A stretch of 64,000 bases of DNA, from contig NZ_CP013655.1 in NCBI RefSeq assembly GCF_001465345.1, forward strand, positions 2,925,336 through 2,989,335, written 5' to 3'. The DNA is from Enterococcus rotai (lineage in GTDB: Bacteria; Bacillota; Bacilli; Lactobacillales; Enterococcaceae). The position numbers and the translations under genes are program-made. How positions within the stretch are numbered: position 1 is the stretch's first letter; the number at the start of each line of letters is the position of its first letter. The notes below the pieces were generated by a model. It made no database searches and was not told the origin of the DNA. It worked only from the letters and a program-made list of their open reading frames with translations. Positions 16,457 through 25,344 of this stretch are shown here, piece after piece.

Positions 16457-17502
16457 ATGGAACTTGTTTATAAGAAAAATCAGTTAGAGACCACAATCAT
16501 CTATGGTGAAACATTTGCTTCCCAAATTAAATCAGCCTCAATTAAATCGAAACATCTTTTTTTGCTGACGAATCAGCGCTACTATGATTTATTTTCGGAA
16601 AAACTAATTCAGCTTTTTGATGACAAACAAGAAATAGATTGGTATATTTGTAAGAATGACGCTCATTGTAATAATCTGAAAGAGTTAGAGAGTCTCTTAA
16701 CTTTTTTAGCTGATTTTGATCAGCAGCAAGACTTTCTTTTCTTAGGTGTTGGAAATGAAGGGGTTGTTCAATTAACGAACTTTTTGCATGAAACATCTGT
16801 ACTGACTTCTGATTGTTGGCTTTTGCCATTATCTATTCAATCATTAAGCAAGAGTCTGATTCATGAAGTTCAAATAGAATTAAACAATCATCCTGTTTTA
16901 CAAAGTTCCGTTTTGGCAGATAAAATACTTTACGATCATACATTAACAACGGATCATGGAGATGGGAAACTAGTTGATTTTCTTGTTTTTATCCGCTGTG
17001 GTTTGGTTTGCAGCCATGATTTTTTGAGAATGCTTTTTAAAAACTACAGCGATGCAACACGTTTGAATCAGCAGTCTTTTAATGGTATGTTGGATGAAAT
17101 GATTCGCTATTATGAAAACGATGGACAAATGATCGATCAATTTGGGCGACTGTTTGAGCAAGGGTTCTAGAAACAACGAATGGACACCTATTATCCAGTC
17201 ATATGAAACGATTTTTAGGCTGTTTGATCCAGTTGCTTTGGTCTCAAGAAGTGAATCAGTTTTCGTTTCATTATAAAAATTTCATAATTTGGTTGATTCG
17301 TCTAGGTTTCCCTGTCGATTTTCCAGAACAAATTTTGGTCAGTGACTATGTGGAAGGTATTTTAAACTGTCTTGAGCGTGGAGAGAAGGCGGCTCTTTTA
17401 AAAGAAGTCGGGGAATTTGATCGAATGGAACAACCTAAAACAGAAGATTTATTAGCAACTGTAGAAAAATATAAAACTATTTTAAAAGAAATTAGAGGGT
17501 AA
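16457..17502 (+). pseudogene. AroB-like (3-dehydroquinate synthase-like) gene split by a frameshift
   Basis: The first open part (16457-17170) aligns along its length with the layout of AroB. A TNQRYYDLF segment corresponds to the TNE region, DFLFLGVGNEGVVQLTNFL corresponds to the [11 protein letters not shown] nucleotide site, and a later IRCGLV corresponds to IKYGII. The second open part (up to 17502) continues in the -1 frame with NGHLLSSHMK in place of GHTFGHAIE and a GFPVDFP segment. Joined, they give about 350 residues, the AroB length. The switch lies near 17157-17170 and no slippery heptamer is visible. The Gly-rich, metal-binding and PTTLL motifs are replaced, so the intact ancestor was probably already catalytically inactive. 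A genuine aroB exists at 27336. ATG 16457 has GAGGGG upstream. Confidence 0.7.
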
Positions 17503-18765
17503 ATGATGACAACATATAGTGAGAAAATGCTACAAGCATTACATGAAGAAGAGTTGGCACAAGCGCAGTTGATGTTGGCAGAAGCTATTAGAAAAGATGA
17601 TGATGATACGCTTGCGGATTTAGGGGAAGAATTATTGTCGCTTGGATTTTTGGAAGAAGCAAAACTAGTTTTTGACCATTTAATAACAATTTTTCCAGAG
17701 GCTGATGGCTTGAATCTTCCATTAGCTGAAATTGCGATTGAAAATAATTTGATCGATGATGCATTTGTCTATCTAGAAAAGGTAGGCAAAGATAGTGATA
17801 GCTATGTTCAAAGTCTATTAGTAACAGCTGATTTGTATCAGGTCATCGGAATTCCAGAAGTCAGTGAAGCAAAATTAAAAGAGGCACAACGATTGATGCC
17901 GGACGAACCATTGATTTTATTTGCTTTAGGTGAGTTGTATTTTTCTAATGGTCAGTTTCAAGAATCCGCTACAGCTTACCAAGAGCTACTTAACGGGCAA
18001 GTTACCGAAATCTCTAATGTCTCAATCAACGAACGTTTAGGTAGTACACTTAGCATGTCTGGCGATTTTGAAGGAGCGATCCCATTTTTAGAAAAGGCGT
18101 TGGAGGAAGGTCAGACAGATGATCGTTTATTCCAATTAGCGTTCACTTACTTGCAACTCCATGAAAATCAAAAAGCAATTGCTTTACTGCAACAATTAAG
18201 AGCGTTGAATCCACATTATCAGTCGCTGTATTTATCTTTGGGCGAAGCGTTGCAAGAAGAAGAACAACTTGAAGAAGCGCGTACTGTTCTAGCTGAAGGG
18301 ATCAAAGAAAATCCATTCCAAGTGGATTTATATCAATTAGCTTCTGAAAATGCCTATCGATTGCATGATACAGAAAAGGCTGAAGCGCTATTAAAAGAAG
18401 CGTTGGAACTTGGCGAAAAAACGGATGAAACAAGACTTACGCTAAGTAATCTATATTTAAATGAACATAGATTTGATGAAGTGATCGATGTCGTTCAACA
18501 AATGGAAGAACAAGGACATCCGTATGGTGAATGGAACTTGGCACATGCTTATAATGAATTGGAAGAGTTTGATTTAGCAAAAGTACATTATGAGCAAGCG
18601 TACCAAGAACTTTCCCATGAGCCTGAATTTTTAAAAGAGTATGCTGTATTTCTACGTGAGGAAGGGCAACTAGAGAAAACAAAAGAGTTATTGCAACACT
18701 ATCTTCACCACGAACCTGGGGACAACGAAGCGCAATCCCTGTTAGATGATATTGAAGAAAGATAG
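17503..18765 (+). CDS. Tetratricopeptide-repeat protein (YpiA-like)
   Basis: This 420-residue soluble protein is built almost entirely of TPR units (about ten 34-residue helix pairs, for example around residues 130-165, 165-200 and 200-235). It is acidic and rich in Glu and Leu, with no signal peptide and no catalytic motif. TPR arrays mediate protein-protein contacts. Its position directly before a UPF0302 (YpiB) gene matches ypiA-ypiB in B. subtilis, where both lie near aro genes. The partner is unknown. It starts directly after the preceding stop, so coupling to the AroB-like gene is likely. Confidence 0.85.
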   Translation: MMTTYSEKMLQALHEEELAQAQLMLAEAIRKDDDDTLADLGEELLSLGFLEEAKLVFDHLITIFPEADGLNLPLAEIAIENNLIDDAFVYLEKVGKDSDSYVQSLLVTADLYQVIGIPEVSEAKLKEAQRLMPDEPLILFALGELYFSNGQFQESATAYQELLNGQVTEISNVSINERLGSTLSMSGDFEGAIPFLEKALEEGQTDDRLFQLAFTYLQLHENQKAIALLQQLRALNPHYQSLYLSLGEALQEEEQLEEARTVLAEGIKENPFQVDLYQLASENAYRLHDTEKAEALLKEALELGEKTDETRLTLSNLYLNEHRFDEVIDVVQQMEEQGHPYGEWNLAHAYNELEEFDLAKVHYEQAYQELSHEPEFLKEYAVFLREEGQLEKTKELLQHYLHHEPGDNEAQSLLDDIEER

Positions 18766-18773
18766 GTGATCAT

Positions 18774-19310
18774 ATGTTTGTCAATGTCGCAGATAAAAAG
18801 GATTTTTTAGTTTGGTTAGTCAATAATATTTCCTTTAGCCAAAGAGAAGTATTGTGGATTTTAAACTATTTGATCAATCACGAAGCCATTTTAAATAATG
18901 TTCATTTTATTGAACAAGCAGATAAAGCTGTTCGTGGACTAAAAGTCACGTCAAAAGAAATCGATGATGAACCCATTCGTTTATTTCTTTCAGGGAAAGA
19001 ATTTACGGATACTGATCAGATTTTCCATGAAATTCGGATGAATTGGAAAGAAGCACTCTATGTGGAATGTATCTTTGATGGGTCTTGGCAAAATAGCCAG
19101 TATTTGTCTATTTTAGAGGATAATCCTTATGCGCGCTGGAATGAACAGGTGAGTGAAGAAGTAATTGAAAGTATTAATACGTTTTTCGCTCATGAGGAAA
19201 AGCAAGCGAAAATTGATTTACTCTATCATCAAATCGATTTAGCTTTAGAAGATAAAAACCACGAAGCGTTTTTAGAGTTAACAGATGAATTAAACCGTTT
19301 GAAAAAATAA
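18774..19310 (+). CDS. UPF0302 family protein (YpiB-like)
   Basis: This 178-residue protein of the YpiB/UPF0302 family is recognisable from the N-terminal pattern [26 protein letters not shown] (shown in part as [13 protein letters not shown]) and the conserved [21 protein letters not shown] region. The C-terminal helix (about 140-178) is highly charged. Function is not established to my knowledge. It lies 8 nt after the TPR gene with a GGTGATC-type ribosome site, in the conserved ypiA-ypiB order. Confidence 0.85.
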   Translation: MFVNVADKKDFLVWLVNNISFSQREVLWILNYLINHEAILNNVHFIEQADKAVRGLKVTSKEIDDEPIRLFLSGKEFTDTDQIFHEIRMNWKEALYVECIFDGSWQNSQYLSILEDNPYARWNEQVSEEVIESINTFFAHEEKQAKIDLLYHQIDLALEDKNHEAFLELTDELNRLKK

Positions 19311-19316
19311 AAAAAG

Positions 19317-19431
19317 TGGCCGAGAAAAAAGTGTGTAGCCCCGAGAACCAAGTCCTTCAATTCTTAGTGTCATTGATGCTTAGAGATTGATGAGATTGGA
19401 ACGTAGTGTAGTAGCTACCTTTTTCTCGTCG
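19317..19431 (+). repeat. Large intergenic stem-loop containing stem-loop repeat copy 2
   Basis: An outer stem pairs CGAGAAAAA (19321-19329) with TTTTTCTCG (19420-19428) and GTAGC with GCTAC. Its centre holds, in reverse orientation, the repeat unit seen at 4076-4122. AGTCCTTCAATTCTTAG (19351-19367) and TTAGAGATTGATGAGAT (19380-19396) are conserved with a different middle. It may also terminate the ypiB transcript. Confidence 0.75.
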
Positions 19432-19444
19432 TTTATTCAACTTT

Positions 19445-19495
19445 AAAGAGCGAAACAAAACGGATCTTTCGTTTTGTCCCGCTCTATTTTTGACT
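19445..19495. terminator. Bidirectional terminator between ypiB and the yitT-like gene
   Basis: AGAGCG and CAAAACG pair with CGTTTTG and CGCTCT around TCTTT, with Ts on the plus side and As on the other. It serves the convergent genes. Confidence 0.85.
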
Positions 19496-20397
19496 TAGTT
19501 AAGCTGTTTTTTTCTTTTGAAGAGCATTTTTGTCGGTCTAGAATAGGTGAATCCTTCTCCGATTGCTTCGTGAACATTAATGACAGAAATAAACGCTTTT
19601 GCATCCAACTCATGAACGATTCGCTTGATTTCTATGATTTCACTAGGACTAACAACTACATAAAGGACTTTTTTCTCGACTTGAGAATAACCGCCTTGGC
19701 CTTCTAAATAGGTCACACCACGTTCTAATAAGGACATGATCACTTCTCCAATATCTTCTGAATGATCAGAGATCACTAAGATTCCTTTGGCAGCATAGGC
19801 ACCATCTAAAACCGAATCGACAACTTTACTGAAAACAAATGAAACAATCAAGGTATACATCATTCGTTTCACATCGATATAGCTTAAAGACAAAATCAAA
19901 ACGAGAATATCAAAAATCAGCAAGGAACGGCCCATACTGATGCCGTAATTTTTTTCCAAAATACGAGCGATCACATCGGTTCCGCCTGTCGTCCCGCCGA
20001 CTCGATAGACTAATCCGCTACCGATACCAGCAGCTAATCCAGCTAATAAAGAAGCAATCAACAAATCATGATCTAGATTCACTTCGATGGGGAATCGTTG
20101 CCATAACCATAAAAAGACAGATAAGGAAACGGTACCTAAAATTGTATAATAAAATGAATGCTTTCCTAAAACTTTTCCCCCAATCAAAATCAACGGAATA
20201 TTGATGATCAAAGTGGAATAAGCGGGATCGATATAAAAAAGTGCCCGTAAAATCAAGGTGATCCCAGTTACTCCGCCTTCTGCTAAGTCATTTGCAATAT
20301 TAAAGGTTACTAGGCCAAACCCATAAAGACAAGTACCTGCTAGAATCAACAGAACGTCTTTAACATAAAACTTTTTTTCTTCAATCATTGTACTCAC
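19495..20397 (-). CDS. YitT family membrane protein (DUF2179)
   Basis: This 300-residue protein has five or six N-terminal transmembrane helices (about 13-205, including IANDLAEGGVTGI and GLVYRVGGTTGGTDVIARIL) and a C-terminal soluble DUF2179 domain (about 220-285, ESGVTYLEGQGGYS-like: here RGVTYLEGQGGYS). That arrangement defines the YitT family, which may bind a small ligand with its cytoplasmic domain. The transported substrate is not known. The start on the minus strand has GAGGAG upstream. Intergenic 20398-20610 holds an AGCG/CGCT hairpin and no other feature. Confidence 0.87.
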   Translation of the reverse strand: MSTMIEEKKFYVKDVLLILAGTCLYGFGLVTFNIANDLAEGGVTGITLILRALFYIDPAYSTLIINIPLILIGGKVLGKHSFYYTILGTVSLSVFLWLWQRFPIEVNLDHDLLIASLLAGLAAGIGSGLVYRVGGTTGGTDVIARILEKNYGISMGRSLLIFDILVLILSLSYIDVKRMMYTLIVSFVFSKVVDSVLDGAYAAKGILVISDHSEDIGEVIMSLLERGVTYLEGQGGYSQVEKKVLYVVVSPSEIIEIKRIVHELDAKAFISVINVHEAIGEGFTYSRPTKMLFKRKKQLN

Positions 20398-20610
20398 TCC
20401 TCGTATTTTAAAAGCGTAGCGAAACGCTAAATTGTTGAAGGAACTGTTTCGCGAAGCTGGCTAAAACATACTGGGTTGATGCTGTATCATGGTATCATCA
20501 AGAACCCTTATCCAGTAATCACTTTATCATTCTCAATATAAAACAACAAGTAGAACCTTTTCAGATGGCGCAGTTTTTGATAAGATGTGTAATAGAAAGG
20601 TTGGGGTAAA

Positions 20611-20958
20611 ATGAAAGACGAAAATCAATCTCTGCATTCCATGCAAGAAGAAGTGGATAACTATATCCAACAATTTAAAACGGGTTATTTTTCTCCATTA
20701 AGCCAGATGGCACGATTAACAGAAGAAGTCGGGGAATTAGCTAGAGAGATCAATCATTATTATGGCGAAAAACCCAAGAAAATAGATGAAAAACCAAAAA
20801 CGGTTTCAGAAGAGTTAGGAGATGTCTTGTTTGTCACGATGATCATGGCAAATTCTCTAGATATAGATTTAACAGAAGCATTTCAAAAAAATATGGAAAA
20901 ATTCAATCAACGGGATAAATATCGTTTTGAGCGAAAGGACGGGCAAACAAATGATTAA
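20611..20958 (+). CDS. MazG-like nucleotide pyrophosphohydrolase
   Basis: This 115-residue all-alpha protein of the MazG/dUTPase-like superfamily hydrolyses nucleoside triphosphates to monophosphate and PPi. The metal-binding signature EEVGEL (about 41-46) followed by EELGDVLF (about 70-77) supplies the Glu/Asp cluster. It corresponds to B. subtilis YpjD, which also precedes dapB. The 3' end overlaps dapB by eight bases, so the two are coupled. The preferred nucleotide is not determinable from sequence; a house-cleaning role is plausible. Confidence 0.87.
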   Translation: MKDENQSLHSMQEEVDNYIQQFKTGYFSPLSQMARLTEEVGELAREINHYYGEKPKKIDEKPKTVSEELGDVLFVTMIMANSLDIDLTEAFQKNMEKFNQRDKYRFERKDGQTND

Positions 20959-21739
20959 AATTTTAGTCGCAGGATTTAAAGGGAAAATGGGGGCTACTGC
21001 AACCAAGATGGTTTTAGAGCACGTCGGATTTGAATTGGTTGGTGTGCTGGATCCATTTGAAGAAAAAGATAATCTCAGTGAATTAGTTGAATATCCAAAT
21101 AGTAATGTCCCGATTTTTAAAACAAAAGAAGAGGTTCTTTCTGTTCAGCCAGATGTTTGGATCGATTTCACGATTCCAAAAGTTGCTTATGAAAACACTC
21201 GATTTGCAATAGAGCATAAAATCGCGCCGGTTGTAGGAACGACTGGTTTAACGGAAGCGCAATTAGCAGAATTGACTGATTTATCAGATCGCTTGAAAGT
21301 TGGCGGCTTGATTGCGCCGAATTTTGCTGTGGGTGCTGTCTTGATGATGCAATTTGCTCAAAAAGCTGCTGAATATTTTCCAGATGTTGAAATCATCGAG
21401 TTGCATCATGATAATAAGTTAGATGCACCGAGCGGAACGGCAATCAAAACGGCCGAAATGATGAGTGAAGTGCGCTCGAAAAAAACACAAGGCCATCCAG
21501 AAGAAAAAGAGTTGATCGCTGGTGCACGCGGTGCTAATTTTGAAGGGATGAAAATCCATAGCGTTCGCTTACCAGGCATGATAGCCCATCAACAAGTACA
21601 ATTTGGTGGTGTTGGAGAAGGATTAACGATCAGACATGATTCCTATGACCGTAGTTCGTTTATGACAGGCGTTGCTTTGGGCTGTGAAAAGGTGGTTCAC
21701 TTAGATAAATTAGTCTATGGACTGGAAAACTTATTATGA
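20951..21739 (+). CDS. dapB: 4-hydroxy-tetrahydrodipicolinate reductase
   Basis: DapB uses NAD(P)H to reduce hydroxy-tetrahydrodipicolinate in the lysine/diaminopimelate pathway, which supplies peptidoglycan precursors. The N-terminal Rossmann segment has GFKGKMG near residues 8-14. The catalytic/substrate loop reads [15 protein letters not shown] near residues 150-165, with the conserved His pair, Lys and SGTA. The 262-residue length from ATG 20951 is normal; the frame is open from 20927 but an earlier start lacks support. It overlaps the mazG-like gene upstream and cca downstream, forming an operon. Confidence 0.94.
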   Translation: MIKILVAGFKGKMGATATKMVLEHVGFELVGVLDPFEEKDNLSELVEYPNSNVPIFKTKEEVLSVQPDVWIDFTIPKVAYENTRFAIEHKIAPVVGTTGLTEAQLAELTDLSDRLKVGGLIAPNFAVGAVLMMQFAQKAAEYFPDVEIIELHHDNKLDAPSGTAIKTAEMMSEVRSKKTQGHPEEKELIAGARGANFEGMKIHSVRLPGMIAHQQVQFGGVGEGLTIRHDSYDRSSFMTGVALGCEKVVHLDKLVYGLENLL

Positions 21740-22947
21740 AATTAGAAATAATACCTGATGAATTTACCAAAGCAGCTGGAGTGCTACAAGAAATTCAAGC
21801 ACATGGATTTGAAGCATATTTTGTTGGAGGCAGTGTTCGTGATGCTTTGTTGGATCAACCAATCCATGATGTGGATATAGCAACTAGCGCTTATCCGGAA
21901 GAAATCAAACAGATTTTTCATCGAACCATTGACGTAGGAATCGATCATGGGACTGTGCTTGTCTTAATCGGTGAAGAACAATATGAAATCACAACTTTTA
22001 GAACAGAATCAACCTATCAAGATTTTAGACGTCCCGACACAGTGACGTTTGTCCGTTCATTAAAAGAAGACTTAAAGCGCAGAGATTTTACAATCAATGC
22101 ATTGGCGATGGATGTGAATGGTGAAATCATTGATCTATTTGATGGTATGGACGATTTAGAAAAAAAAATTATTCGAGCCGTAGGAAATCCTAAAGAGCGA
22201 TTTCATGAAGATGCTTTACGTATGATGCGAGGCTTGCGTTTTGCTAGTCAGTTAGATTTTACGATTGAAACTAATACATTGTCAGCAATAGAAGAATTTC
22301 ATCCGTTATTAGGTAAAATTTCTGTAGAGCGGATTGCGGTGGAATTTATCAAACTATTGTTAGGAAAAAATCGACGTGCCGCTTTATTACCGTTTATTGA
22401 GACTGAATGTTATCAGTATTGTCCAGGTTTAAAAAAATCAGGGGAAGCATTACTGAACTTTTCAGAGCTTCCAAATAAACAGATCGAAAGTGAAAGCCAA
22501 GCGTGGACCTTATTGATTCAAACGATGGGCTTAAAAGAAAATGATATTCGCGGCTTTCTAAAAGCTTGGAAGCAGTCTAATCAAATGATTCATGAAGTAC
22601 AATCATTGATTTATGGGTTGAATCAGCGTCTCATTGGAGACTGGAAACGAATGGATTTGTTTAACTTGGGATTGGATGCGGTTTTGTCTATAGAAAAACT
22701 ATTGTTTTATTTTGGTCAAAAGAGTACACTTGAAGAAGCGAAAGAAGGTTATTTAGATTTGCCGATTCATGATAGGAAGCAGCTAGCTCTAACTGGTAAT
22801 GATTTATTGGCTTATTTTGATAAAAATCCTGGAAAATGGCTAGGAGATATGCTTAATATGCTTGAAATCGCTGTTGTGAACGGTCAAATAACCAATAATA
22901 AAGAAGCACTAATTGCATACGCAAAGGATAGGATTGATAAGGAGTGA
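21736..22947 (+). CDS. cca: CCA tRNA nucleotidyltransferase
   Basis: This class II enzyme adds or repairs the 3' CCA of tRNAs with CTP and ATP. The head domain contains GGSVRDALL (about residues 31-39) and the catalytic DVD in [14 protein letters not shown] (about 44-57). The RRDFTINAL motif is near 112-120, and the template motif with EDxxR ([14 protein letters not shown]) is near 156-169. At 403 residues it is the Firmicutes form. It overlaps dapB by four bases. Confidence 0.94.
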   Translation: MKLEIIPDEFTKAAGVLQEIQAHGFEAYFVGGSVRDALLDQPIHDVDIATSAYPEEIKQIFHRTIDVGIDHGTVLVLIGEEQYEITTFRTESTYQDFRRPDTVTFVRSLKEDLKRRDFTINALAMDVNGEIIDLFDGMDDLEKKIIRAVGNPKERFHEDALRMMRGLRFASQLDFTIETNTLSAIEEFHPLLGKISVERIAVEFIKLLLGKNRRAALLPFIETECYQYCPGLKKSGEALLNFSELPNKQIESESQAWTLLIQTMGLKENDIRGFLKAWKQSNQMIHEVQSLIYGLNQRLIGDWKRMDLFNLGLDAVLSIEKLLFYFGQKSTLEEAKEGYLDLPIHDRKQLALTGNDLLAYFDKNPGKWLGDMLNMLEIAVVNGQITNNKEALIAYAKDRIDKE

Positions 22948-22952
22948 AAGCC

Positions 22953-23324
22953 GTGAAAGAGTTTTCGAAAAAGTTTGTTGTTGGTTCAAACGATACTGCA
23001 AAAGAGATTGGATCTGGTGATTTAGAGGTTTTAGCTACCCCAGTGATGATTACAATGGTGGAAAATACGGCAAAAGAGTATTTGCATAAGCAATTAGCCC
23101 CAGAAGAAACCAGTGTTGGTACATTGATTGAAGCGAGACATTTGCGCCCTTCTATAGTTGGAGCCCAAATGACCGTCAAAGTTAAGGTCGCTTCACAGGA
23201 AAAAACAAAAATCAATTTTTCTTTCGAGGTATTTGACAATGAACAAGTCGTAGCCACAGGGATTCATCAAAGAGCTGTTATCTTAACAGATGTTTTTTTA
23301 GAAAAATTAGCTCATCCTAAGTAA
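22953..23324 (+). CDS. Hot-dog thioesterase (fluoroacetyl-CoA thioesterase-like)
   Basis: This small protein of about 123 residues matches the hot-dog fold family related to FlK: VGSNDTAKEIGSGDLEVLATPVM at the N-terminus (shown as GSGDLEVLATP), the helix segment MITMVENTA, then GTLIEARHLRP. In FlK-like enzymes the Thr/Glu/His set around these motifs hydrolyses acyl-CoA; here Glu in MVENTA and His in EARHLRP are present. The substrate is unknown. GTG 22953 has AAGGAG 8 nt upstream and is preferred over GTG 22944, which overlaps the cca stop. Confidence 0.78.
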   Translation: MKEFSKKFVVGSNDTAKEIGSGDLEVLATPVMITMVENTAKEYLHKQLAPEETSVGTLIEARHLRPSIVGAQMTVKVKVASQEKTKINFSFEVFDNEQVVATGIHQRAVILTDVFLEKLAHPK

Positions 23325-23406
23325 AGAAGCTAATAGTGTGACCCAACATGAAAGTTATGCTAAACTTAACTTTGTAGAAATTATTTTAGATAAGGAGACT
23401 TATATT

Positions 23407-23859
23407 ATGAGTAGAGAAATGACAGGATTGAAATTTTATTTTAGAAATGGTGAAACTTGGACGATCGGTCGCCGTTTTATCGGAGATTTATGGATCAAAC
23501 AAATCACAACTAGTTTTGGTCGTATTCACGGAAGCGAATTTATGGAAATCCATCCATGTGAAGGATTTAAAATCGAAATTTTCCAAGAAGGAGATCACGT
23601 TCAAACACATGATATCAACCTTGGTGGTCTTGAATTAGGGATGTTTGCTCGTGCTTTGAAATATGAAGATATTGAACGTATGGAAATTTTATACAAAACA
23701 GGTACACCAGATTTAGTTTACTTCCCATACAAAGATAAAACTGACGAAGGATTAGATAATGTTTATCAATCTACTAAAGTCAGCGAAAAAACGAAAAGCT
23801 TATATATCGTGATCGACCCAGAACAAACAGTTGATGATGTATATGGTGAAGAATTTTAA
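23407..23859 (+). CDS. Conserved hypothetical protein
   Basis: I do not recognise this 150-residue protein. It is soluble and acidic, with no signal peptide or transmembrane segment. Repeated aromatic residues in LKFYFRNGETWTIGRRFIG and later beta-rich stretches suggest a compact beta domain. ATG 23407 is preceded by AAGGAG; the frame opens earlier at 23338 without a ribosome site. It ends in front of a terminator and appears to be the last gene of, or a solo gene after, the mazG-dapB-cca cluster. Codon use is like its neighbours. Confidence 0.65.
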   Translation: MSREMTGLKFYFRNGETWTIGRRFIGDLWIKQITTSFGRIHGSEFMEIHPCEGFKIEIFQEGDHVQTHDINLGGLELGMFARALKYEDIERMEILYKTGTPDLVYFPYKDKTDEGLDNVYQSTKVSEKTKSLYIVIDPEQTVDDVYGEEF

Positions 23860-23869
23860 TATGTAACTA

Positions 23870-23910
23870 ATTGACCGTGGACTTCTTTTTAAAAGAATCT
23901 ACGGTTTTTT
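23870..23910 (+). terminator. Terminator after the hypothetical gene
   Basis: ACCGTGGACTTCTT pairs with AAGAATCTACGGT with one mismatch, followed by six Ts. Confidence 0.85.
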
Positions 23911-23934
23911 GTGAGATTGAGCGAGGTGTATTGG

Positions 23935-24912
23935 ATGAAAGCAATGGAACTATCTTGTAAAGAAAACCAAGCTGTTTTAACCTTAAATAAAGAAGCTGTG
24001 ATACCAGTTAGAGAAAAAGGTCAGCTTTTGATCAAAGTTGCGGCAGCTGCTGTCAACCGGACAGATCTAGTCGCTAAAGAAACTGGAAATTTACCTAAAG
24101 GCAACGCTATTTTAGGTGTAGAAGTTTCTGGAATAGTAGTAGAGAGCGATACAGACCTTTTTCCATGTGGCAGTCGTGTGATGGGACTTGTCAATGGTGG
24201 TGGTTATGCGGAGTATGTCGTGATGAATGTGGGAAATGCCATGCCATTATCAGATCAGTTAACCTTTGAAGAAGGAGCGGCCATTCCGGAAGTTTTTCTT
24301 ACAGCTTATCAAACACTATTTTGGCTTGGGAATTTGACTACTGCTCAAACCGTATTGATTCATGCCGGCGCTAGTGGCGTAGGGACAGCTGCGATTCAGT
24401 TAGCTAAACAATTAAGCTCCGCTAAAATAGCTGTCACGGCAAGTTCCGCAGAAAAACTCGCGTTATGTCGGAAACTGGGAGCAGATAGTTTAATTAACTA
24501 TCGAGAAGAAGCGTTTAGTCAAAAAATCATAGAAGAGACAGGTGGTCGTGGTGCTGATTTGATTTTAGACTTTATCGGAGCTTCTTATTGGGAGCAAAAT
24601 CTAGCCAGCATCGCTGTTGATGGGTACTTGATTCTAATTGGCATTTTAGGTGGGGCAATTGTTAAAGACGTGAATCTGATGACGTTATTACAGAAAAGAA
24701 TCACAGTCAAAGGCACGTTACTTACTCCTAGAAGTGATGCTTATAAGGCTAAACTAACAAAAGAGTTTGTAGCAAGGACAAATAAGTTATTTGCGGCAGG
24801 CAGGCTAAAGCCAATCATTGATTCTGTATTTCAACTTGAAAATGTGGAAAATGCACATCGCTATATGGAAAGTAATAAGAATAAAGGGAAGATCATTTTA
24901 ACTGTTAATTGA
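23935..24912 (+). CDS. Zinc-independent quinone oxidoreductase (MDR superfamily)
   Basis: This medium-chain dehydrogenase/reductase of about 325 residues is of the quinone oxidoreductase type. It has the N-terminal GroES-like domain (about 1-120, AAAVNRTDLVAKETG) and a Rossmann NADPH domain with HAGASGVGTAAIQLAK near residues 143-158. The zinc-ligand Cys/His residues of alcohol dehydrogenases are absent. It probably reduces quinones or enones with NADPH. ATG 23935 (MKAMELSC) follows a weak GAGG; the frame is open from GTG 23911. It precedes the aro promoter and is not part of that operon. Its terminator is not obvious. Confidence 0.85.
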   Translation: MKAMELSCKENQAVLTLNKEAVIPVREKGQLLIKVAAAAVNRTDLVAKETGNLPKGNAILGVEVSGIVVESDTDLFPCGSRVMGLVNGGGYAEYVVMNVGNAMPLSDQLTFEEGAAIPEVFLTAYQTLFWLGNLTTAQTVLIHAGASGVGTAAIQLAKQLSSAKIAVTASSAEKLALCRKLGADSLINYREEAFSQKIIEETGGRGADLILDFIGASYWEQNLASIAVDGYLILIGILGGAIVKDVNLMTLLQKRITVKGTLLTPRSDAYKAKLTKEFVARTNKLFAAGRLKPIIDSVFQLENVENAHRYMESNKNKGKIILTVN

Positions 24913-24998
24913 GGTTAAAAATGATCGAAGCAATCCTTGGAAACGGAAGGTTACTTCATTCAAAAGTCCCCAGATTTTAAATTTAAAAGAAAAAAATG

Positions 24999-25027
24999 TT
25001 GACACTTAGTTTTAGTAGGTATATACT
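24999..25027 (+). promoter_or_regulatory. Sigma-A promoter of the aromatic operon
   Basis: TTGACA (24999-25004), a 17-nt spacer and TATACT (25022-25027). This near-consensus promoter would start transcription near 25034 and produce a leader of about 310 nt before aroE. Confidence 0.88.
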
Positions 25028-25067
25028 GAGAATAATTCTTAAATAAATCAGTTACGGAGTGATTCAT

Positions 25068-25130
25068 ATGACAACCATGAAGCATAACCAAATACAACTG
25101 AATAATTATTACTTTAGCTATTTTAGATGA
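25068..25130 (+). CDS. Aromatic-rich leader peptide of the aro operon
   Basis: This 20-codon open frame starts with GGAG 8 nt upstream of ATG 25068 and ends TGA at 25128-25130. The last residues are NYYFSYFR: three Tyr and two Phe in six codons, immediately before the stop. This is the hallmark of a regulatory leader peptide whose translation rate reports charged tRNA-Tyr and tRNA-Phe. It is followed directly by competing RNA hairpins and, after a terminator, by genes for aromatic amino-acid synthesis. The peptide is too small and polar to suggest another role. An internal ATG at 25077 is a weaker start. Confidence 0.88.
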   Translation: MTTMKHNQIQLNNYYFSYFR

Positions 25131-25247
25131 GTTTGTATTCATGAACATTGTGGATGCAGACTAGCAAGTTTGTATCTATGATGGCTAGGGGATTTTGAGA
25201 TGACTTTCAGCCGCGTAGATGATAAAATCTATAGTGGCTTTTATATT
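25131..25247 (+). promoter_or_regulatory. Five-segment translational attenuator of the aro operon
   Basis: Segments are 1 (25131-25142), 2 (25150-25161), 3 (25168-25186), 4 (25209-25220) and 5 (25227-25239). Segments 1:2 form 12 contiguous pairs (with G-U). Segments 2:3 form 12 pairs using the same segment 2. Segments 3:4 pair AUCUA/UAGAU and GGCU/AGCC. Segments 4:5 form 12 pairs with one bulged A and are followed by TTTTATATT, a terminator. A ribosome at the leader stop would cover segment 1, allow 2:3, free 4 and permit termination. A ribosome stalled at Tyr/Phe codons leaves 1:2 and 3:4 to form, so the terminator is lost. The rest up to aroE (25248-25344) shows nothing clear except the ribosome site. 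Confidence 0.85.
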
Positions 25248-25344
25248 ACCTATTTTTTGTGAGGTGTTCACTGTAGATTTTTCTGAAAATTTACGTGAAT
25301 ACCTTTTTTGTTTGACGAAAATCACTTTTTGAGGAGGAAATAAG

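Noticed and set aside
17150-17175. Programmed -1 frameshift in the AroB-like gene
   Set aside because: No X-XXY-YYZ slippery heptamer or downstream pseudoknot is seen near the switch, so a mutation is more likely.
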